Shown: positions 25,195-28,955 of the stretch, in pieces
Layout: every line of letters starts with the position of its first letter
How positions within the stretch are numbered: the first letter of the stretch is position 1
Source: Candidatus Aminicenantota bacterium
GTDB lineage: Bacteria > Acidobacteriota > Aminicenantia > Aminicenantales > Aminicenantaceae
Direction of reading: 5' to 3'
DNA length: 28,955 nt
Assembly: GCA_004378665.1 (NCBI GenBank)
Contig: SOIA01000064.1
Location: 1 to 28,955 of the forward strand
Program-made: the position numbers and the translations under genes
Notes under the pieces: model-generated
What the model saw: the letters and a program-made list of their open reading frames with translations, nothing else
What the model was told of the DNA's origin: nothing
Database searches by the model: none

Positions 25195-25999
25195 GATCGG
25201 CGGGAGCCATCCCTTTTTCCTGATCGGAGGCCCCTGCGTCATCGAAAGTCAAGAACATGCCCTTTTCATGGCCAAAGAAATAAAAAACACATGCCAGGAT
25301 CTCGGCGTGAGCTTTATTTTCAAGTCCTCATTCGATAAGGCCAACCGTTCCTCCGTATCATCCTATCGAGGACCAGGGCTGAAATCAGGGCTGGAAATCC
25401 TGAATCTCGTAAAAAATGAGGCGAGTGTTCCAGTCCTCTCTGACGTTCATGAGACAAGCCAGGTCGAAAAGGCTGCCCGTGTTCTGGATGTGATCCAGAT
25501 CCCAGCTTTTCTCTGCCGTCAAACAGACCTGCTCGTGGCTGCAGCCCAAACCCAAAAACCGCTCAACATAAAAAAGGGACAGTTTCTCTCTCCCTATGAG
25601 ATGACAAATGTCGTGGAGAAAGCGGTCAGCCAGAACAACGAAAAAATTATCCTCACTGAGAGAGGTAACTCTTTTGGTTACAATAACTTAATATTTGATA
25701 TCCGGTCCATTCCAGTAATGAAGGGATTGGGATTTCCTGTCGTTATCGATGCCTCGCACAGCGTCCAAAAACCGGGAGCCGAGGGGGTATCTTCAGGAGG
25801 GGATGCGGAATTCATCCCTTTTGTGGCCAAGGCCGGAGTCAGCGTCGGAGCAGACGGAGTCTTCCTCGAGATCCACGATAATCCCTCCAAAGCGCTCTCT
25901 GACAAGCATAACTCATTGAAATTAAAAGATTTAAAAAATCTCCTGGAAGCCTTGCTCAGGCTTGAAAAAGCAAGAGATGGGAATCAGGGCAGCACATAG
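25151..25999 (+). CDS. kdsA: 3-deoxy-8-phosphooctulonate synthase (Kdo-8-P synthase), metal-dependent type
   Basis: 282 residues from the ATG at 25151, set by GGAG six nt upstream; the longer frame from 25025 lies in pyrG and is not family-like. It condenses arabinose-5-P and phosphoenolpyruvate to Kdo-8-P. Marks: LIGGPCVIES (24-33), KSSFDKANRSS, SDVHE, IPAFLCRQTDLL, NIKKGQFLSP, ERGNSFGYNNL, DASHSVQKPG, EIHDNPSKALSD. Cys29, His203, Glu240 and Asp251 match the metal ligands of class II (Aquifex-type) enzymes; the metal-free E. coli type has Asn at the cysteine position. It overlaps pyrG by 44 nt. Confidence 0.96.
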   Translation: MPIVPKEISINEKVKIGGSHPFFLIGGPCVIESQEHALFMAKEIKNTCQDLGVSFIFKSSFDKANRSSVSSYRGPGLKSGLEILNLVKNEASVPVLSDVHETSQVEKAARVLDVIQIPAFLCRQTDLLVAAAQTQKPLNIKKGQFLSPYEMTNVVEKAVSQNNEKIILTERGNSFGYNNLIFDIRSIPVMKGLGFPVVIDASHSVQKPGAEGVSSGGDAEFIPFVAKAGVSVGADGVFLEIHDNPSKALSDKHNSLKLKDLKNLLEALLRLEKARDGNQGST

Positions 26000-26001
26000 A
26001 G

Positions 26002-26007
26002 TATAAT
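26002..26007 (+). promoter_or_regulatory. Candidate internal -10 element before kdsD
   Basis: Perfect TATAAT 8 nt before the kdsD ATG (26016), at the end of kdsA. No convincing -35 is seen 16-18 nt upstream. An AAGG close to the ATG could serve as a weak SD for read-through mRNA. Confidence 0.35.
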
Positions 26008-26015
26008 AAGGCACC

Positions 26016-26987
26016 ATGACTAAAGACGAAATAATCCAGACTGGGAAAAAAGTCCTGCGCATCGAGGCAGATGCGGTCAAAACGCTGGCATCAAACCTGG
26101 ATGAAAACTTTTTCAATGTCGTAGAACTTCTTTTCAATTCAAGGTCCCGTGTCATCGTGACCGGGATGGGAAAATCCGGACTAGTCGGCCGGAAGATTGC
26201 CGCCACGCTCTCCAGCTGTGGCACGCCAGCGCTGTTCATCCACCCGGCTGAAGCCGGGCACGGAGACCTCGGAATGATCGTCAAAGAAGACATCCTGATA
26301 GCCGTCTCCTACAGCGGGGAAACAAAGGAGATTCTCGACCTTCTGGATTACTTCAAGAGGGCCGGGATAAAACTCATCAGCATCACAGGAAACAAAAGAT
26401 CAAGACTGGGCAAATACAGCGACATCGCCCTGGAAGCACGGGTCGAAAAAGAAGCCGAGCCGAACGGCCTGGTTCCCACAGCAAGTTCCACGGCAGCCCT
26501 GGCTATGGGGGACGCCATCGCCATCGCTTTGATGAAGAAAAAGGGATTCGGAGAGGAGGATTTTGCGGTTGTTCATCCCAAAGGAGAGGCAGGAAAAAAG
26601 CTTCTCAAGATTAAAAGCCTGATGCACATAGGCAGGAAGATCGCCCGGGTCTCTCTTGAAGCTCCGATGAAAGACGTAATCGAAGAGATATCCAGGAAAA
26701 ATCTGGGAATGACGTGCGTCGTGGATGATGAGGAGAAGCTTGTCGGGATCATCACCGATGGTGACCTGAGGCGGAGAATTCAGGAATACGGCAAAAGCTT
26801 CCTGGATAAGACGGCTCAAGACTGCATGACTCCAGACCCCTTTACGGTCAACAAGGAGGATCTCGCTACGACTGCTTTGAACATCATGGAGGAGAACACA
26901 ATCACCTCCTTGGTCATCAAAGACAAAGAGGGAAAGATTGAAGGGATCATCCATCTCCATGACCTGTGGCGCACAGAGATGTTCTGA
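26016..26987 (+). CDS. kdsD: Arabinose-5-phosphate isomerase (KdsD/KpsF family)
   Basis: 323 residues. SIS domain about 40-185, with VIVTGMGKSGLVGRKIAATL (47-66), HPAEAGHGDLG (76-86) and SYSGETKEI (99-107), then the short HPKGEAGKKLL link. Two CBS domains are about 213-262 and 268-322. It converts ribulose-5-P to arabinose-5-P, the first step of Kdo synthesis. Follows kdsA by 16 nt, and its stop shares one base with the kdsC ATG. Confidence 0.96.
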   Translation: MTKDEIIQTGKKVLRIEADAVKTLASNLDENFFNVVELLFNSRSRVIVTGMGKSGLVGRKIAATLSSCGTPALFIHPAEAGHGDLGMIVKEDILIAVSYSGETKEILDLLDYFKRAGIKLISITGNKRSRLGKYSDIALEARVEKEAEPNGLVPTASSTAALAMGDAIAIALMKKKGFGEEDFAVVHPKGEAGKKLLKIKSLMHIGRKIARVSLEAPMKDVIEEISRKNLGMTCVVDDEEKLVGIITDGDLRRRIQEYGKSFLDKTAQDCMTPDPFTVNKEDLATTALNIMEENTITSLVIKDKEGKIEGIIHLHDLWRTEMF

Positions 26988-27535
26988 TGAATGCAAAAGA
27001 CCGAGCGCGTAAGATTAAAATGATCGTCATGGACGTGGACGGCACCCTCACGGACGGGACCATCCTTGTGCTCCCCGACGGTGAAGAACTCAAGTCCTAC
27101 AATGTCAAGGACGGCGCCGGCATCCTGCTCGCTTACCTGGCAGGGCTGAAGACGGGGATCATCACCGGAAAAACATCAAAACCTCTGGAAAAAAGAGCGG
27201 AGAAGCTGAAAATCTTTGTAGTTCACCAGGGAATCTTAGATAAGAAAAGGGCTCTTTCTGATATCCTGGAAAAGACCAAGCTCAAACCCGAGCAGATCGC
27301 CTACATAGGGGACGACATCGGAGACCTTGAAGTCCTCAAATCCGTGGGCCTGGCCGGCGCTGTGGCCGATGCTCATCCGGAGCTCAAAAAATACAGCCAT
27401 TTCGTTTGCACTCAACCCGGAGGCAAAGGAGCGGTCCGGGAGTTCATCGAGTTTATCCTGGAGTCCCAGGACAAATGGAATGAAATCGAAGAAAATTTCA
27501 AGACTTTGACTGAGAAGAAAGAATTTAAATTTTGA
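26987..27535 (+). CDS. kdsC: Kdo-8-phosphate phosphatase (HAD family)
   Basis: 182 residues from the ATG at 26987, which overlaps the kdsD stop (TGATG). A GTG seven codons earlier is less likely. HAD motif I MDVDGTLTDG (15-24, Asp16/Asp18), motif II IITGKTS (58-64), lysine in KKRAL, and motif III-IV GDDIGD (108-113, Asp109/Asp110/Asp113), with the capless C1-less build and GGKGAVREF tail of KdsC. It removes phosphate from Kdo-8-P to give Kdo for KdsB. Last of the five-gene kds/pyrG run. Confidence 0.95.
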   Translation: MNAKDRARKIKMIVMDVDGTLTDGTILVLPDGEELKSYNVKDGAGILLAYLAGLKTGIITGKTSKPLEKRAEKLKIFVVHQGILDKKRALSDILEKTKLKPEQIAYIGDDIGDLEVLKSVGLAGAVADAHPELKKYSHFVCTQPGGKGAVREFIEFILESQDKWNEIEENFKTLTEKKEFKF

Positions 27536-27621
27536 AACCCGACGGATTCGCCGGGAACGCAGAACCAGGCCAAAACAGAAAGGAATTCAAGGGTAACTGT
27601 CTTGAATGATTTTGGCTCCAT

Positions 27622-27627
27622 GGGAGG
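27622..27627 (+). promoter_or_regulatory. Shine-Dalgarno that selects a GTG start
   Basis: GGGAGG five nt before the GTG at 27633. An in-frame ATG at 27606 overlaps no SD and would place this motif inside the gene. Confidence 0.7.
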
Positions 27628-27632
27628 AAAAG

Positions 27633-28955
27633 GTGAAAATCAATCCTGAAATTTTCAGACAGTATGACATCAGAGGAATCGTTGATGAAGACCTGACTCA
27701 AGAAACCGTGGAATTGTTAGGCAAGGGAATCGGTTCCTATTTCCGCAAGAACAAAAGTCAAAAAGTGGCGCTGGGGCGGGACGGCCGCCTGAGTTCTCCC
27801 CTCTTCTCAGAAATGTTGACCAAAGGGCTCCTTTCCTCTGGATGTCAGATCATTGACCTTGGTGTCATCCCCACTCCTTTGCTCTATTTCACCATGTACC
27901 AAAAAAAGATGGAAGCTGGCGTGATCATTACCGGCTCCCACAATCCCCCAAACTACAACGGCTTTAAAATGATGGTGGGAGAGGAAACGCTCTTTGGAGA
28001 AGCCATCAAGGACATCTTCACTCTCATCCAAAGCGGAGATTTCATAGAAGAGAAGAGCTCTGATCAAAAAGATTACAACATCGTCCCAGAATACCAGGAT
28101 TACGTTTTAAACACTGTAAAGCTTGATAAAAAGCTGAAAGTGGTCGTGGATGCCGGGAACGGAACTGCAGGCGTTGTTGCGGTTCCGATCTTCAAGAAAC
28201 TGGGCTGTGAGGTCATCGAGCTCTACTGTGAGGTGGACGGCAGCTTCCCCAACCACCATCCGGACCCCACTCTTCCCGAAGCCCTTGAAGACCTGATTCA
28301 AAAAGTGAAAGAAACCAACGCTGACCTGGGGATTGCTTATGACGGCGATGGAGACAGGATCGGCGTTATCGACGATGTGGGGAACATTATCTGGGGAGAT
28401 GTGCTGATGGTGCTCTTTGTTCGTGATATCCTCCCCTCAAACCCCGGTGCTCCGATCATCTCAGAGGTGAAGGCCTCGAAAGTCCTGTATGACGAGATTG
28501 AAAGGTTGGGCGGCCGCCCCATCATGTGGAAAACTGGGCATTCCTTTATTAAGAAAAAAATCAAGGAAGAAAAGGCTCTTCTGGCCGGAGAGATGAGCGG
28601 TCATATCTTCTTTGCGGACCGTTTTTTCGGCTTTGATGATGCCATTTATTCCTCAGCCCGTCTCCTTGAGCTTCTCTCCCGTTCCGACAAAAAAATCTCC
28701 CGGATGCTCTCAGACCTTCCCAAAACCTTCAATACTCCTGAAATCAGGGTGTACGCATCGGATGAAGTCAAATTCAAGATCGTGGAAGAAGTCAAAAAAG
28801 AATTATCGCAGAAATACCCTATCATCGATATCGACGGAGTCAGAGCCATCTATCCTCGGGGGTGGGGTCTGGTCCGCGCTTCCAATACTCAAGAAGTCCT
28901 GGTCCTTCGTTTTGAAGCAGACACAGAAAAAGACCTCGAAAACATAGAGAGCGAA
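27633..28955 (+). CDS. Phosphomannomutase/phosphoglucomutase (3' partial)
   Basis: The frame is open from GTG 27633 to the window end (441 codons, no stop), close to the about 450-460 of AlgC/ManB-type enzymes. Marks: FRQYDIRGIV near the start, catalytic serine loop TGSHNPPNYNGFK (Ser102), metal loop DGDGDRIGV (237-245), sugar-binding loop GEMSGHIFF (319-327), and phosphate-binding GWGLVRASNTQ (410-420). It interconverts hexose-6-P and hexose-1-P for nucleotide-sugar and LPS or exopolysaccharide synthesis. 97 nt separate it from kdsC, so co-transcription is possible but not certain. Mannose versus glucose preference cannot be told from sequence alone. Confidence 0.94.
   Translation, partial: MKINPEIFRQYDIRGIVDEDLTQETVELLGKGIGSYFRKNKSQKVALGRDGRLSSPLFSEMLTKGLLSSGCQIIDLGVIPTPLLYFTMYQKKMEAGVIITGSHNPPNYNGFKMMVGEETLFGEAIKDIFTLIQSGDFIEEKSSDQKDYNIVPEYQDYVLNTVKLDKKLKVVVDAGNGTAGVVAVPIFKKLGCEVIELYCEVDGSFPNHHPDPTLPEALEDLIQKVKETNADLGIAYDGDGDRIGVIDDVGNIIWGDVLMVLFVRDILPSNPGAPIISEVKASKVLYDEIERLGGRPIMWKTGHSFIKKKIKEEKALLAGEMSGHIFFADRFFGFDDAIYSSARLLELLSRSDKKISRMLSDLPKTFNTPEIRVYASDEVKFKIVEEVKKELSQKYPIIDIDGVRAIYPRGWGLVRASNTQEVLVLRFEADTEKDLENIESE

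Noticed and set aside
24241..25242. 333-codon minus-strand ORF opposite pyrG/kdsA
   Set aside because: Antisense to two certain enzymes with all motifs intact; a codon-bias shadow.
27538..27555. Hairpin CCCG...CGGG just after kdsC as an intrinsic terminator
   Set aside because: Stem is short with a mismatch and is not followed by a U-tract; it may fold but does not meet terminator criteria.

Overview
The window reads as chromosomal DNA of a diderm (Gram-negative-type) bacterium. It encodes outer-membrane factors, an RND efflux system and a complete Kdo (LPS core sugar) pathway. The gene mix (DUF5916 outer-membrane protein, CarD, divergent Hfq-like protein, bactofilin next to ParAB, Kdo operon containing pyrG) and a GC content judged by eye to be a little under 50% suggest Acidobacteriota or a relative such as the Aminicenantes lineage. 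That placement is inference; no rRNA or other marker in the window fixes it.

Layout. (1) 1-9368, + strand: envelope and efflux block. It holds a 5'-truncated TolC-family protein, a CBM9-like/DUF5916 barrel protein, then a tripartite RND system (outer-membrane factor, His-rich lipoprotein adaptor, CzcA/CusA-family pump). (2) 9545-10309, - strand: a FabG-like SDR with its own promoter and a possible coupled leader ORF. (3) 10669-11960, +: an Hfq-like Sm protein overlapping pdxA. (4) 14194-11949, -: carD, a CNNM/HlyC-type CBS membrane protein, and smpB, whose end overlaps the end of pdxA. (5) 14460-17470, +: rpmH-rnpA-yidD-yidC-jag, with the 44-codon rpmH read directly from sequence. (6) 17594-22850, +: mnmE-mnmG-parA-parB-bactofilin, with a perfect parS palindrome inside the 3' end of mnmG. 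(7) 22853-27535, +: kdsB-pyrG-kdsA-kdsD-kdsC, followed by a phosphohexomutase (27633 onward) cut by the window end.

How it fits together. Blocks 5 and 6 are the classic origin-proximal cluster for ribosomal protein L34, RNase P, membrane insertion, tRNA wobble-uridine modification and chromosome segregation. dnaA is not beside rpmH and rsmG is missing between mnmG and parA. Block 7 makes Kdo from ribulose-5-P (KdsD, KdsA, KdsC) and activates it with CTP (KdsB, PyrG), so the CTP supplier sits between CTP-dependent steps; ParB is also a CTP-binding switch. Genes are tightly packed, with many 1-44 nt overlaps.

The most interesting non-coding signal is a recurring TATAAT-like -10 hexamer only 7-12 nt before start codons that mostly lack a Shine-Dalgarno (carD, mnmE, kdsD, the DUF5916 gene, the czcC-like gene). 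This predicts leaderless mRNAs. Other genes (hfq-like, rpmH, SDR, bactofilin, phosphohexomutase) carry normal SD leaders. I found no CRISPR, IS element, tRNA, rRNA or prophage signal.
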